A DNA stretch of 46,191 nt from an uncultured Eubacteriales bacterium (lineage in GTDB: Bacteria > Bacillota > Clostridia > TANB77 > CAG-508). Under the pieces are notes generated by a model. It ran no database searches. It was not told where the DNA came from and worked only from the letters and a program-made list of their open reading frames with translations. The position numbers were made by a program, and so were the translations under genes. Of the stretch, positions 1 to 9,378 are shown in pieces. The stretch is taken from the NCBI GenBank assembly GCA_905203305.1, contig CAJKVH010000012.1:1-46191 (forward strand). Direction: 5' to 3'. Positions within the stretch are counted from its first letter, which is position 1; each line of letters opens with the position of its first letter.

Positions 1-66
1 AAAATAATAATTTTAGATTATGAAAAAAAAGGAAAAATAAAAGACATAATAGAAGTTCTAAAATAA
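1..66 (+). CDS. spoIIIAA: SpoIIIAA, C-terminal end only (partial)
   Basis: The first 21 codons of the window form an open frame ending in TAA, and they continue upstream of the window. The fragment (end: KGKIKDIIEVLK) is too short to identify on its own. It sits directly in front of spoIIIAB on the same strand, where the operon normally carries spoIIIAA, the ATPase of the SpoIIIA channel. The assignment therefore rests on gene order. Confidence 0.6.
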   Translation, partial: KIIILDYEKKGKIKDIIEVLK

Positions 67-113
67 AAAGTAAAGCATAAAATATAAATAGAATTTATTT
101 TAGAGGGGGCAGT

Positions 114-632
114 ATGTCTTTTTTTAGATACATATTTTTAATAACAATACTTGTTGGAAGTACAAGCATAGGATTTTTATTGTCAAAATCTTACGAAGAA
201 AGATTAAAAGAATTAAAAAATATACTAAATCTAGTAAATATTTTAAAAAATAAAATAATGTTCACTAAAAAGCCTTTAGGAGAACTACTTGAAGAAATTT
301 CAGAAATAGAAAGAGAAAATGAAATATCAAAGATATTTATAAAAACAGCAGAAAAACTAAAAAAAGAAAGTTTTGAAAAAGCATGGCAAGATGCACTTTA
401 TGAAGAAACATTTTTTCTTAATTTAAAAAAAGAGGATATAAGGCTTTTGAAAACATTTGGAAATATGATGGGAAAAACAGATATAGAAGGTCAAATAAAT
501 GAAATAAATCAATTTTTGATATTACTAAATGGACAAATATCAAATGTTGAAGAAGAAAAAAATAAAAATTCAAAAATGTATAAGAGTTTAGGAACAATAA
601 TTGGTCTTGGAATAGTAGTTATATTATTTTAG
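114..632 (+). CDS. spoIIIAB: Stage III sporulation protein AB
   Basis: This 172-residue protein has the length of the Bacillus subtilis SpoIIIAB (about 171). It has an N-terminal membrane segment (about residues 4-24), a long charged helical middle and a second hydrophobic stretch at the very C-terminus (about 158-172). SpoIIIAB resembles a type II secretion GspF-like platform component of the mother-cell SpoIIIA complex, which is needed to keep the engulfed forespore active. AGAGGGGG precedes the ATG. It follows the spoIIIAA end by 47 bases. A palindromic repeat separates it from spoIIIAC. Confidence 0.9.
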   Translation: MSFFRYIFLITILVGSTSIGFLLSKSYEERLKELKNILNLVNILKNKIMFTKKPLGELLEEISEIERENEISKIFIKTAEKLKKESFEKAWQDALYEETFFLNLKKEDIRLLKTFGNMMGKTDIEGQINEINQFLILLNGQISNVEEEKNKNSKMYKSLGTIIGLGIVVILF

Positions 633-644
633 GGGAGATGCTAT

Positions 645-740
645 TTTCCCATTTGGGGACGGAGTTTTTCGGGGAAATCCCATTTAGGGACAGACATTAA
701 ATGAAAAAATCCCCGAAAATCTCCGTCCCTAAATGGGAAA
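645..740. repeat. Palindromic GGGGACGGAG repeat, full-length copy
   Basis: The outer arms, starting TTTCCCATTTGGGGACGGAG and ending CTCCGTCCCTAAATGGGAAA, are near-perfect inverted repeats of about 31 bases. The middle holds a degenerate second half motif (CCCATTTAGGGACAGA). The copy at 41301-41396 has the same architecture. It lies between spoIIIAB and spoIIIAC inside the operon, ending just before the spoIIIAC ribosome site. It resembles REP/MITE-like elements moved in trans by an IS200-like (RAYT) transposase. No such transposase is in the window. Confidence 0.85.
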
Positions 741-758
741 AAGAGAAGGAGGTAAAGA

Positions 759-953
759 ATGAATGTTGATTTGTTGTTTAAGATTGCAGCTGTTGGTATT
801 TTAGTTGCGGTATTGCATCAAGTGCTATGTAGAGCTGGAAGAGAAGAACAAGCTATGATGACAACTTTAGCAGGGCTTGTTATTGTTCTTACACTGGTTA
901 TAAAAGAAATAAGTTCACTTTTCGATACAGTAAGGACTTTATTTAGTTTGTAA
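759..953 (+). CDS. spoIIIAC: Stage III sporulation protein AC
   Basis: A 64-residue protein with two hydrophobic segments (about residues 5-22 and 33-55) joined by a short charged loop (CRAGREEQA). This is the size and shape of SpoIIIAC (about 68 residues in B. subtilis). The N-terminal MNVDLLFKIAAVGI is typical of the family. AGAAGGAGG stands before the ATG. It is the small membrane partner of SpoIIIAD in the SpoIIIA channel assembly. The preceding 126-base gap is mostly filled by the palindromic repeat. Confidence 0.92.
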   Translation: MNVDLLFKIAAVGILVAVLHQVLCRAGREEQAMMTTLAGLVIVLTLVIKEISSLFDTVRTLFSL

Positions 954-975
954 GGTAGTTAAAGGTGGTATTTTT

Positions 976-1368
976 ATGGACGAGATTATTAAAATTGTTG
1001 GAATTGGACTAATTGCTCTTGTTTTAATAATTATTGTAAAACAATATAGGCCAGAGTTTGCTTTGTATATTTCATTAATTGCAGGAGTTTTGATTTTATA
1101 TTTGGCAATAGATAATTTGCAATCTGTTATAAATCTCTTAAAACAGATTTGCCAAAAGTCTGGAGTAAATAGCAAATTTTTAGGGATTTTGTTAAAAATG
1201 ACAGGAATTGCATTTTTAGCTGAATTTGCAATTAGTATTTGTAAAGATGCAGGAGAAGCAGCCATTGCAAGTAAGGTTGAACTTGGAAGTAAAGCTATTA
1301 TTATTTCAATGTCAATTCCAATTATTTATAATTTACTAGAGGTTATCTTAAAAATTTTGCCAAATTAG
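976..1368 (+). CDS. spoIIIAD: Stage III sporulation protein AD
   Basis: This 130-residue, very hydrophobic protein has several predicted membrane spans and begins MDEIIKIVGIGLIAL. The length agrees with SpoIIIAD (about 133). It follows spoIIIAC by 22 bases with an AAAGGTGG ribosome site. In sporulation this is an integral membrane component of the mother-cell SpoIIIA complex. An opposite-strand open frame across the gene is a shadow and was discarded. Confidence 0.92.
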   Translation: MDEIIKIVGIGLIALVLIIIVKQYRPEFALYISLIAGVLILYLAIDNLQSVINLLKQICQKSGVNSKFLGILLKMTGIAFLAEFAISICKDAGEAAIASKVELGSKAIIISMSIPIIYNLLEVILKILPN

Positions 1369-1406
1369 TCTAACCTTTAAGTAGAAAATAATAAAGAGGT
1401 AAATAG

Positions 1407-2592
1407 ATGAAAAAAATATATTTATATATTATTGTGATAACTATTGGAATAATTTTTTTGCCTAAAAGTGTATTTGCATATAATGAAAACAAAAATGAAA
1501 CTGAAGTAGTAGACCTTAATTCTATATTAGATGAAGAAAAAGAAAACTTTGGAATTAAAGACTTTATAAAAGCAGCAGAAAGCTATTCGCCAGATTTTAT
1601 TAAAGACTTAAATATCTCAAATGTATTTGATATGGCACTAAGTGGAAAGGTCGACAATAAAAATATTTTAAGTAAAATAGCAAATTTATTTGGATCAGAA
1701 ATAAAAGGTACACTAAAGATTTTAATTAACATATTATTAATAGTTTTAATACATAGTATTTTAAAATCCATTACAGAGGGGCTAGAAAACAGCAATGTAT
1801 CTAAAATTGTATATTATGTACAATATATTTTGATAGTAACAATTATAATGTCGAATTTTTCAAATATATTAAAAGATGTAAAAGATACAATCGAAAATTT
1901 GGTAGGATTTTCAGAAACTTTAGTTCCACTTCTTATAACACTTATGGCATATACGGGAAATATTACAACAACAGCAGTCATAGAACCAATTTTATTATTT
2001 TTAATAGAATTTATTGCAAATATTATAAAAAATTTGATAATTCCAATAATATCAATAATTACAGTACTTGTAATTATATCTAAAATAACTAATAGAGTTC
2101 AAATAAATAAATTAAGTGGATTTTTTAAATCAAGCATAGTATGGTTTTTAGGAGTGGTTTTGACATTATTTATTGGTGTTTTATCTTTAGAAGGAAGCTT
2201 AACATCAAGCATAGATGGGGTAACTGCTAAAACGACAAAAGCAGCAGTTAGTTCTTTAATTCCTATAGTACGGAAAAATTTTAGGAGATGGTGTAGATGC
2301 AATTTTAGGATGTGGTGTAATTTTAAAAAATGCAGTTGGAATTGTCGGAGTAATTATAATAATAGGAATATGTATTTTACCAATTATAAGGCTTTCAATA
2401 TTTAGCATAATGTATTCTTTAACATCAAGTTTAATAGAACCAATTTCTGATGCAAAAATTGTTAAATTATTAGATGAAATGAGTGGAATATTTAAATTAA
2501 TGTTAGCTGTACTTTGTTCAGTATCGGTTTTATTGATAATAGGAGTAACATTAGTTATAAAAATTTCTAATAGTGGGATGATGTATAGATGA
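1407..2592 (+). CDS. spoIIIAE: Stage III sporulation protein AE, read with one +1 shift at CGG
   Basis: The frame from ATG 1407 encodes a signal peptide (cleavage likely after VFA near residue 24) and several membrane spans. At codon 289 it meets CGG (2271-2273), after which it yields a basic, Cys/Arg-rich tail with no membrane character. Skipping the C at 2271 gives VGKILGDGVDAILGC and then the membrane segments of SpoIIIAE to the TGA at 2590. The total is 394 residues, close to the B. subtilis length (about 399). The join is unambiguous because hydrophobic segments and the overlap with spoIIIAF are restored. The shift may be programmed recoding, a sequencing error or a mutation; see findings. 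The protein belongs to the SpoIIIA channel. Confidence 0.85.
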
Positions 2593-3119
2593 TAAATTTT
2601 TTGAGTAATTGGATAGAGCAGATTGCTATTTCTGTAATAATTGTAAGTCTTTTTGAACTGATACTGCCAAGTGGAAATATAAAAAAGTATATAAAAGTTG
2701 TACTTGGGATTTATATAATATTTTGCATGATTTCTCCATTTACAAATGGATTTAATTTATATGATATAAAAGACATGAATTTTAATGAATACATAGAAAA
2801 CCTAAGTACAGAAGAAAAAAATGTAAATCAGGAAAGCATGAATTTAAGGATAAAAAATTTATATGAAGAAGAGATAAAAAAAGATCTTTCTAAAAAAATA
2901 GAAGAAGAGGGATATAGAGTTTACAAATGTAATATTGAAACAAATTTAAATCAAAATGCTATAGATAAATTAAATCTTGTTTTAACGAAAAGTAGTGTAG
3001 AAAAAATAGAAATAGGAAGTAAAAAAGATGAAAATAATGAAGAAATAGAAAAAATAAAAAATAAAATAGCATCAGACTATGAAATAGATAAAAATTTAAT
3101 AAATATAAAAATAAAATAG
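2589..3119 (+). CDS. spoIIIAF: Stage III sporulation protein AF
   Basis: A 176-residue protein with two N-terminal membrane spans (about residues 9-27 and 34-52, including SGNIKKYIKVVLGIY) followed by a charged soluble domain of about 120 residues. This is the SpoIIIAF layout. Its ATG overlaps the spoIIIAE stop (ATGA), showing translational coupling and supporting the frame reconstructed for spoIIIAE. In sporulation it is a ring-like membrane component of the mother-cell SpoIIIA complex. Confidence 0.92.
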   Translation: MINFLSNWIEQIAISVIIVSLFELILPSGNIKKYIKVVLGIYIIFCMISPFTNGFNLYDIKDMNFNEYIENLSTEEKNVNQESMNLRIKNLYEEEIKKDLSKKIEEEGYRVYKCNIETNLNQNAIDKLNLVLTKSSVEKIEIGSKKDENNEEIEKIKNKIASDYEIDKNLINIKIK

Positions 3120-3135
3120 AAAGGAGATGATATTT

Positions 3136-3726
3136 TTGAAAAATTTATTAAAAAATGTAATACCAGGAGATAGTAAAAATAAAAGAAAGATAGAAAACAT
3201 AGTATTTCTAATTATTATTTTAATTATTACTGTTATATTAATGAAAACAATTTGGCAAGACGATAGCCCTGAAAACAAGTTAGAAAGCACAAATTCTACA
3301 GAAAAAAGTACTTTAGCTGAAAGTCAAAATACGGAAAAAGAAGATTTAGAAAAAAGGATGGAAAGTATTTTAAGTACAATAAAAAATGTAGGAAAAGTAA
3401 ATGTTCTTATAAATTATTCAGAAAGCAGTAAAATGGAAGCTTTGTATAATGAAAGCACAACAACAAGTAGTACAGAAGAAGGTGATACCTCTGGTGGAAC
3501 AAGAAATGTAACAGAAACAGAAACTAAAAAAGATGTGGTTTTTTCAGAAAAATCAGGAAATAAAGAACCTGTAACACAAAAGACAGTAATGCCAACAATA
3601 CAAGGAGCAGTAATAACAGCAGAAGGGGCAGGAGATCCAATAGTTAAAACAAATATAATAAATGCGGTAGGAGCATTAACGGGTTTAAGTATAGATAAAA
3701 TACAAGTGTTTGAAATTCAAAGTTAG
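3136..3726 (+). CDS. spoIIIAG: Stage III sporulation protein AG
   Basis: I place the start at TTG 3136, giving MKNLLKNVIPGDSK, because the upstream ATG at 3127 lies inside the ribosome site (AAAGGAGATG). The same arrangement, GGAGATGATATTTTG, is used at 11467. One membrane span (about residues 24-41) is followed by a Ser/Thr/Glu-rich linker and a C-terminal ring-building domain ending in VGALTGLSIDKIQVFEI, typical for SpoIIIAG. The protein forms a large ring in the space between mother cell and forespore. Length is 196 residues. Confidence 0.92.
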   Translation: MKNLLKNVIPGDSKNKRKIENIVFLIIILIITVILMKTIWQDDSPENKLESTNSTEKSTLAESQNTEKEDLEKRMESILSTIKNVGKVNVLINYSESSKMEALYNESTTTSSTEEGDTSGGTRNVTETETKKDVVFSEKSGNKEPVTQKTVMPTIQGAVITAEGAGDPIVKTNIINAVGALTGLSIDKIQVFEIQS

Positions 3727-3738
3727 AAAGGAGCCAAT

Positions 3739-4383
3739 ATGAAAAAATTCAAGAAAAGTGAAATTGCAATTTATGCAGTAGCATTAATGCTAGTTGCTGC
3801 AGGATATTTTAATTATTCTACATTCGAAAATAAAACTGAAGAAACATATTCAGAAGATATTGTAAATAATATAGACGAGAAATCCGCAAATGTTGGAGAT
3901 GCAGTATTGGTAAGTAGCAATGAAATAGAAAACAATGAAAATAATACAAATAATTCAAGTGAAAATGTGGTGCAAGAAGAGAAAAAAGAAAATGTAAACG
4001 AAACTGAAGAAACAAGCAGTAATGAAACAAACGAAGAGGACTATTATGCAAATGCAAAGCTTGAAAGAGATAAAATGTATGCAGAAATGATTTCAAATTA
4101 TGAAAAAATTTTAAATAATTCAAATTCATCAGAAGCACAAAAATCTATTGTGGCACAGGAAATTACAAAAATAAATAATACAAAAAATGCAATAATGATA
4201 TGTGAAAATTTGATTAGTACAAAAGGATTTGAAAATTGTGTAATACTTGCAAATGACTCAAGCATAAACGTAGTAGTTAAGGTAAAAGATGGACTAGATA
4301 AAGAAAAAGTTGCTAAAATACAAAATATAATTTCTAGGGAATTAAATACAGAAATTGAGAATATACATATTACAGAAAAGTAA
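3739..4383 (+). CDS. spoIIIAH: Stage III sporulation protein AH
   Basis: A 214-residue protein with an N-terminal membrane span (about residues 9-25), a low-complexity Glu/Asn/Ser linker (about 45-100) and a C-terminal YscJ/FliF-like domain of about 100 residues. This is the SpoIIIAH layout; the protein pairs with forespore SpoIIQ to form the channel. It follows spoIIIAG by 12 bases with GAAAGGAG. It is the last gene of the operon and is followed at once by a strong terminator. Confidence 0.92.
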   Translation: MKKFKKSEIAIYAVALMLVAAGYFNYSTFENKTEETYSEDIVNNIDEKSANVGDAVLVSSNEIENNENNTNNSSENVVQEEKKENVNETEETSSNETNEEDYYANAKLERDKMYAEMISNYEKILNNSNSSEAQKSIVAQEITKINNTKNAIMICENLISTKGFENCVILANDSSINVVVKVKDGLDKEKVAKIQNIISRELNTEIENIHITEK

Positions 4384-4386
4384 GTC

Positions 4387-4423
4387 AAGACCGTATCTGT
4401 TTAAGGCAGATGCGGTCTTTTGA
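4387..4423 (+). terminator. Rho-independent terminator of the spoIIIA operon
   Basis: AAGACCGTATCTG pairs with CAGATGCGGTCTT (one G-T pair) around a 7-base loop, followed by TTT. It begins three bases after the spoIIIAH stop. Confidence 0.9.
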
Positions 4424-4482
4424 CAAATATTACAAAAATATTACAAAAAAATTAATTTTGTATTACAAAACAAATAATTTAT

Positions 4483-4510
4483 TGATTTAGTATAGTAAAT
4501 GAGGTAAAAT
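4483..4510 (+). promoter_or_regulatory. Candidate SigA-type promoter of the pilus locus
   Basis: TTGATT and TAAAAT are separated by 16 bases, 58 bases upstream of the SAF-domain gene and downstream of the spoIIIA terminator. A TTGACA at 4420-4425 has no good -10 partner. Confidence 0.5.
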
Positions 4511-4567
4511 AAATAAAGAAATGTGTGATTAATTTAATTAAATCAAAGTATAGAGGAGGAAATTATA

Positions 4568-5710
4568 ATGGCAACAAATCCAATGCAAAGACAAGCAAGA
4601 AATTCATTTTTATTAGGAATGGTGGTAACATTGCTAATAGCAGCAATAATAGTGGCTTTACTATTTATGCAAATTAAAAAATTAAACGAAAAAATAAAAG
4701 CTGATGAGGCAGCAACAAAAAGTGTATATGTGTTAAATAAAGATATAAAATCAGGTCAGGTAATAACTGCTGATTTATTTAGTTTAAAGACAGTTAAGGC
4801 AGATGGTGTGCCTGCAAATGCAACAAGTGATATAACAACTTTATTACAAAACTATTCATTATGTGACAAAGCAGGAAATGATATATATACAGATTCAGAA
4901 GGAAATCTATTTATGAATGCAGAAAATGGAAGTAAAGTAACAGTAAACAAAGATGAGGCAACAGGAAATTACTATACACAAGCTGCAAATGGAACAAAAA
5001 CATATATAGAAACAACAGAAAAACCATTAGTTGCAAAAATAGATATGAAGGCAAATACAGTTTTAGCAAGTTCATTTATAGCAAGATCTGATGATATAGA
5101 TACAGCAGATGTAAGACAACAAGAATACAATTCAGTTGTTTTACCAGTAGATTTATTTACGGGAGACTATGTTGATATAAGACTATTATTACCAAGTGGT
5201 CAAGATTACATAGTAACATCAAAGAAAATGGTTACAGTACCAGAGGTAGATGGAGAATATTTAGCAGATACAATTCAAATGAAAATGTCAGAAGACGAAA
5301 TACTTACAATTTCAAATGCAATAGTTGAAGCATACAAAATAGAAGGAGCAAAACTATATGCAACAAAATACACAGATGCAGGATCACAAGATGCATCAAC
5401 ACCAACATATGTAGTAAATGATGAAGTTGCCAAATTAATAGAGGCTGATCCAAACATAGTAAGTAAAGCAATGTCAGCATTAAGTGCAAGATATAATGCA
5501 AATAATGGAGCATTAAAAACAATGAGAAGTCAAGGAATAAATAGTGCTTTATCAAATTATGGTAAAGATGAAAATGTTCCAGATAAAGTAGAAGAAAGTA
5601 TAACATCAACAAAAGAAGCAAGACAACAATACTTACAATCATTAACAGGAGGAGCTTCTACAAGTTCTAGTTCAAGCTCATCATCAAATAGTAGTTCATC
5701 TAATGAATAA
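4568..5710 (+). CDS. CpaB/RcpC-like SAF-domain pilus assembly protein
   Basis: A 380-residue protein: an N-terminal membrane anchor (about residues 14-36), then a SAF/CpaB-like domain whose start VYVLNKDIKSGQVITADLF is characteristic, an insert of about 60 residues, a second segment with DYVDIRLLLPSGQDYIVTSKK (the RcpC pattern), and a Ser-rich C-terminal tail. CpaB proteins sit in the envelope and accompany Tad-type pilus machines. It heads the locus, after AGAGGAGG, and is followed by cpaE-like genes, which fits. No secretin gene is present, as expected for a single-membrane cell. Confidence 0.8.
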   Translation: MATNPMQRQARNSFLLGMVVTLLIAAIIVALLFMQIKKLNEKIKADEAATKSVYVLNKDIKSGQVITADLFSLKTVKADGVPANATSDITTLLQNYSLCDKAGNDIYTDSEGNLFMNAENGSKVTVNKDEATGNYYTQAANGTKTYIETTEKPLVAKIDMKANTVLASSFIARSDDIDTADVRQQEYNSVVLPVDLFTGDYVDIRLLLPSGQDYIVTSKKMVTVPEVDGEYLADTIQMKMSEDEILTISNAIVEAYKIEGAKLYATKYTDAGSQDASTPTYVVNDEVAKLIEADPNIVSKAMSALSARYNANNGALKTMRSQGINSALSNYGKDENVPDKVEESITSTKEARQQYLQSLTGGASTSSSSSSSSNSSSSNE

Positions 5711-5731
5711 AATACGGGAAAGGAAATTTAT

Positions 5732-6445
5732 ATGAAAAAAATAGGATTTATGGGTGCTTATGACAAAGCTAATTTTATAATATATACTGCAAAAGTACTA
5801 AATTTATTAGATTATAAGGTTTTAGTGGTAGATGCAAGTTGCATACAAAAAATTAAATATATAATACCATCTATAAATCCTACAAAGTCATATATTACAT
5901 CTTTTGAAAATATTGATTTTGCAGTAGGATTTGACGGTTGGAAAGAAGTAGAAAGATATCTTGGAGTAAGTTTTGATACAAATGATGAAGAAAGCCAAAA
6001 TAAACCAAATAAAGATATGTATGATTATGTACTTATTGATATAGATTCACCAGAAAAGCTAGAAAACTTTGAAATGGAAAATGCAGAAAAAAATTATTTT
6101 GTAACATCATTTGATATGTTTTCTTTAAAAAAAGGAATAAATATATTTCAAAATATAATAAGACCGATGAATTTAACAAAAATAGAATTTTCTTACGAAA
6201 CATCAAAAGAAGATGAGGAATACTTAAATTACATTTCTCTTGAATACAAAATAAATTGGAATAATTATGCTTTTTATTTTCAAATATTGGGAGAAGATAA
6301 TAAAGTGTTTGAAGAAAATCAAAGATTAGAAAAAATAAAATTTAGAAGATTAAGCGTAAATTACAAAGAATCATTAGCTTATATAGTGCAAGATATTTGC
6401 AAAAATGAAAATATAGGAAAAATAAAAAGGACCATGAAAGATTAG
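5732..6445 (+). CDS. CpaE/MinD-like protein without a normal P-loop (first copy)
   Basis: A 237-residue protein with a MinD/ParA-like layout: MKKIGFMGAYDKANFI at the position of the P-loop, a strand-helix DYKVLVVDAS, and YDYVLIDID at the Walker B-like position. The GKT/S of a working Walker A is missing, so it is probably a non-hydrolysing relative. Such proteins (CpaE, TadZ) position Tad pilus machines. It is 21 bases behind the SAF gene and 11 bases ahead of a second CpaE-like gene. The assignment rests on fold pattern and neighbours. Confidence 0.6.
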   Translation: MKKIGFMGAYDKANFIIYTAKVLNLLDYKVLVVDASCIQKIKYIIPSINPTKSYITSFENIDFAVGFDGWKEVERYLGVSFDTNDEESQNKPNKDMYDYVLIDIDSPEKLENFEMENAEKNYFVTSFDMFSLKKGINIFQNIIRPMNLTKIEFSYETSKEDEEYLNYISLEYKINWNNYAFYFQILGEDNKVFEENQRLEKIKFRRLSVNYKESLAYIVQDICKNENIGKIKRTMKD

Positions 6446-6456
6446 AGGAGGAAGAA

Positions 6457-7297
6457 ATGTCAATAGTTACTTTTTGGAATGGTACAGATGAACAAGTTCG
6501 GAGTAACATCTAGTGCAATAGCATTTGCAACGCAAATTTCAATAGAACATAACATTAAAGTGTTACTTATAACCACATCATTTAAAGACAGTTTAATAAA
6601 AGACAGCTTCTGGCAAGAAAGAAAAAAGAAATTTTCTTTATTTAGTGGAAGTACAAGAGGAAAAGAAGTTGAAACAAGTGGAATTGTTGGATTAGACAGA
6701 ATGCTTAGAAGTAATAAAATAACACCAGACATAATAACAGATTACGCCAAAATAGTATTAACGAATAGGCTAGAAATATTGCTTGGAGTAGATACAGATG
6801 AAGAACAATATAATCAAGTAAAAGAAAAATATGCACAAATAATAAATTTAGCTGGAAAATATTATGACATGGTAATTGTTGATCTAGATAAAAGAGTAGG
6901 AAAACAAGCCGAAATAGATATTTTAAATACATCAGACATAGTTGTTTCTTTAATTCCTCAAAGGGCGAAAAAAATAGAAAAAATTCAAAAAATGATAGAT
7001 GAAGGAAAAATACTAAACGAGCAAAAAACAGTATTGGCAATTGGAAAATATATGGAAAACACAAAATATAATGCGAAAAATATAACAAGAAATCTGCTAA
7101 GAAAAAAAGACATAATAAGCACAATTCCATATAATAATTTATTTTTTGAAGCAACACAAGAAGGAACAGTAATAGATTTATTCTTGAATTTTATGAGAAT
7201 AAAAGAAAAAGACGAAAATTATAATTTCATTAGCGAAATAAAAAGTTTAAATGAAGTTATAAAAGGAAAAATAGAAATACTAAGAATGATGCGATAA
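6457..7297 (+). CDS. CpaE/MinD-like protein (second copy), read with one +1 shift at CGG
   Basis: The natural start is ATG 6457 behind AGAGGAGG (MSIVTFWNGTDEQV). In-frame CGG at 6499-6501 is codon 15; read straight through, the frame stops soon. Skipping the C gives EQVGVTSSAIAFATQISI, the start of a MinD-like fold, and 279 residues in all. The later start at 6479 has no ribosome site. The deviant P-loop reads DEQVGVTSS, with Val in place of the usual Lys. YYDMVIVDLDKRVG is the Walker B-like strand and DIVVSLIPQR the following one. Probably a localisation or regulatory partner of the CpaF ATPase just downstream. Confidence 0.7.
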
Positions 7298-7382
7298 AAT
7301 TCCCAATATAAGTTACTTAAAACTTATAGTAGAAAGGAGGAAGCCTATATTAGCAAAAGCTAATGTAGACTGGAGAAAAATA

Positions 7383-9361
7383 ATGACAATAATTAATCTT
7401 ATACTTATAGTACTAGTATTAGGTATAGCGGTATTAATGATATATTTCCATATTAATTCACAAAAAAATGCCGAAGTCGTAACAAAAATGGATGTCGATG
7501 ATCAAACCTATACATTAAGTAAAATGATAGAATTTATAAAAAGAAGACTAGATGAAATTACAAAAATAAACTTATATGATATAGGTCTATCAGAAGAAGA
7601 ATTAAAAAGAAGAAAAAGTAAAAAATACGAATTAAAAAAGGCTTTAAAAGGCTGTACATATGGAGATGTAAATGATAAAAAATATGTTAAAGAATTGATA
7701 TTTGATTTATTATCAAAAGAATATGGTGTAACAGAAATGAATATATCAAAAGCGATTCCATTTGACATACCTTCTATCTTAACTCCACAAGATAAGTTCG
7801 ATATATTAATATATATCTATAAGAAAGAATTTGGATATGAAGCCTTAAGTGAACTTATTAGAAAGTACAAACTAGATGAGTTTAAATATATACAAGGAGA
7901 AACCAAGCCTTGTTATGTAATTACAGAAGATGAAATAAGTGAGATTTTTGAAAAAGAAAATATTACACTTTCATTCAATGATAAACTTAATATAGTTGTA
8001 CAAAGAATATACCAACAATATAAAGGATATTCAAGTATAGATGAGATAAGAGATATGAACATAGATGGTGTATCAGGTGGTGTATCTGGACTTCCAGAAA
8101 GTTTTATAAGTCAAGTTGCACAAACAGATTCAGCAGATTATTTATCTCAAATAGAAGAACACAAAGTTCAACGTGCATGTGACAGTATTTGGATAATGTT
8201 TCATGGTAAGTCAATTCGTTTAGCATTCTTATCATTTGGAACAGAAGCAGAACTAAAAAGGGTTTGTCAAAATATTTATAAATACAATAACCCTGGACAA
8301 TTATCAGATACAAATGGTTATAAAATTAACGAAATGAAAGATGGCTCTCGTGTTGTTGTTGTTAGACCATCAATGTCAGAAACATGGGCATTCTTCGTAA
8401 GAAAATTCGACGTAAAACGTGCCACACTTGAACAAATAGTTTTATACCCAGGAAAAGAAGATACAATTGAACTTTTAAAATATTTGGTTAAAGGTGCAAG
8501 AATTATATCACTAACAGGTGAACAAGGTTGCCGGAAAAACAACAATGCTTATGGCAATGATTGAAAATATATATGAAACAATGAACTTACGTATTACAGA
8601 AACAGCGTTCGAGTTACACTTAAGAAAAATATATCCAACAAGAAACATTGTTTCAATGCGTGAAACAGATACAATAGCAGGTCAAGAATGTTTGGACGTT
8701 CAAAAGAAAACAGATGGATCTGTTAATATAATCCGGAGAGGTTGCAACAGACCCTGTAGCATCTTGGATGATCCAATCAGCCCAGGTTGCATCTAAATTT
8801 ACATTATTTACTCACCATGCTAAAACATTCCCAGACTTAGTAACAGCATTAAGAAACTCAATGTTAAGAGCAGGAGTATTTAAAAATGAAAAAACAGCAG
8901 AAGAACAAGTTGTACAAGTATTAAACTTCGATATCCACTTAGTAAAAGATTATAGAGGAAATCGTTACATAGAAAGAATTACAGAATGTATACCAGTAGA
9001 AAATAAAAACGAATATACATTTGACCATAGAAAAGAAAAAACATTAGAAGGAAAATTTGATAAATTTTTCGATAATGCAACACATTACTTTATGAAAACA
9101 ACAGACAAACAATTATATGTTTACAGAAACATACTTGAATATGTAGATGGGGAATATATAATAACAAACAAAATATCAGACAAAAACATTAGAGAAATGA
9201 GACTAAATATGACTGACGCAGATGCAGAAGATTTTGATAACTTTGTTGCAAGACATTGGGGAAAAGAAAGTGTATACAAAATGGCTGAAGAAAGAAAAGA
9301 AAAATCAAAAATTGCTGCAACAACTGCAAGAAGAGGAAGAAAAGCAAAATCTGCAGAGTAA
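7383..9361 (+). CDS. CpaF/TadA-type pilus ATPase, read with two +1 shifts at CGG
   Basis: Three open stretches join into one protein of about 658 residues. The first shift is at CGG 8532-8534 and restores the Walker A motif GEQGCGKTTM. The second is at CGG 8734-8736 and restores VNIIGEVATDPVASW, the CpaF GEV region, followed by LFTHHAKT, the counterpart of the histidine segment TTIHANS. The N-terminus has a membrane span (about residues 4-22), unusual for CpaF, then a helical domain. It powers pilin assembly. ATG 7383 has GGAG seven bases before it. A better AGAAAGGAGG at 7331-7340 lies 42 bases upstream. Both shifts lie in catalytic motifs, so without them no ATPase would be made. Confidence 0.85.
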
Positions 9362-9378
9362 AGGAGGTGTAAGTCATA

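Noticed and set aside
939..1265. Opposite-strand frame across spoIIIAD
   Set aside because: It is a shadow of a conserved gene in AT-rich sequence and has no ribosome site.
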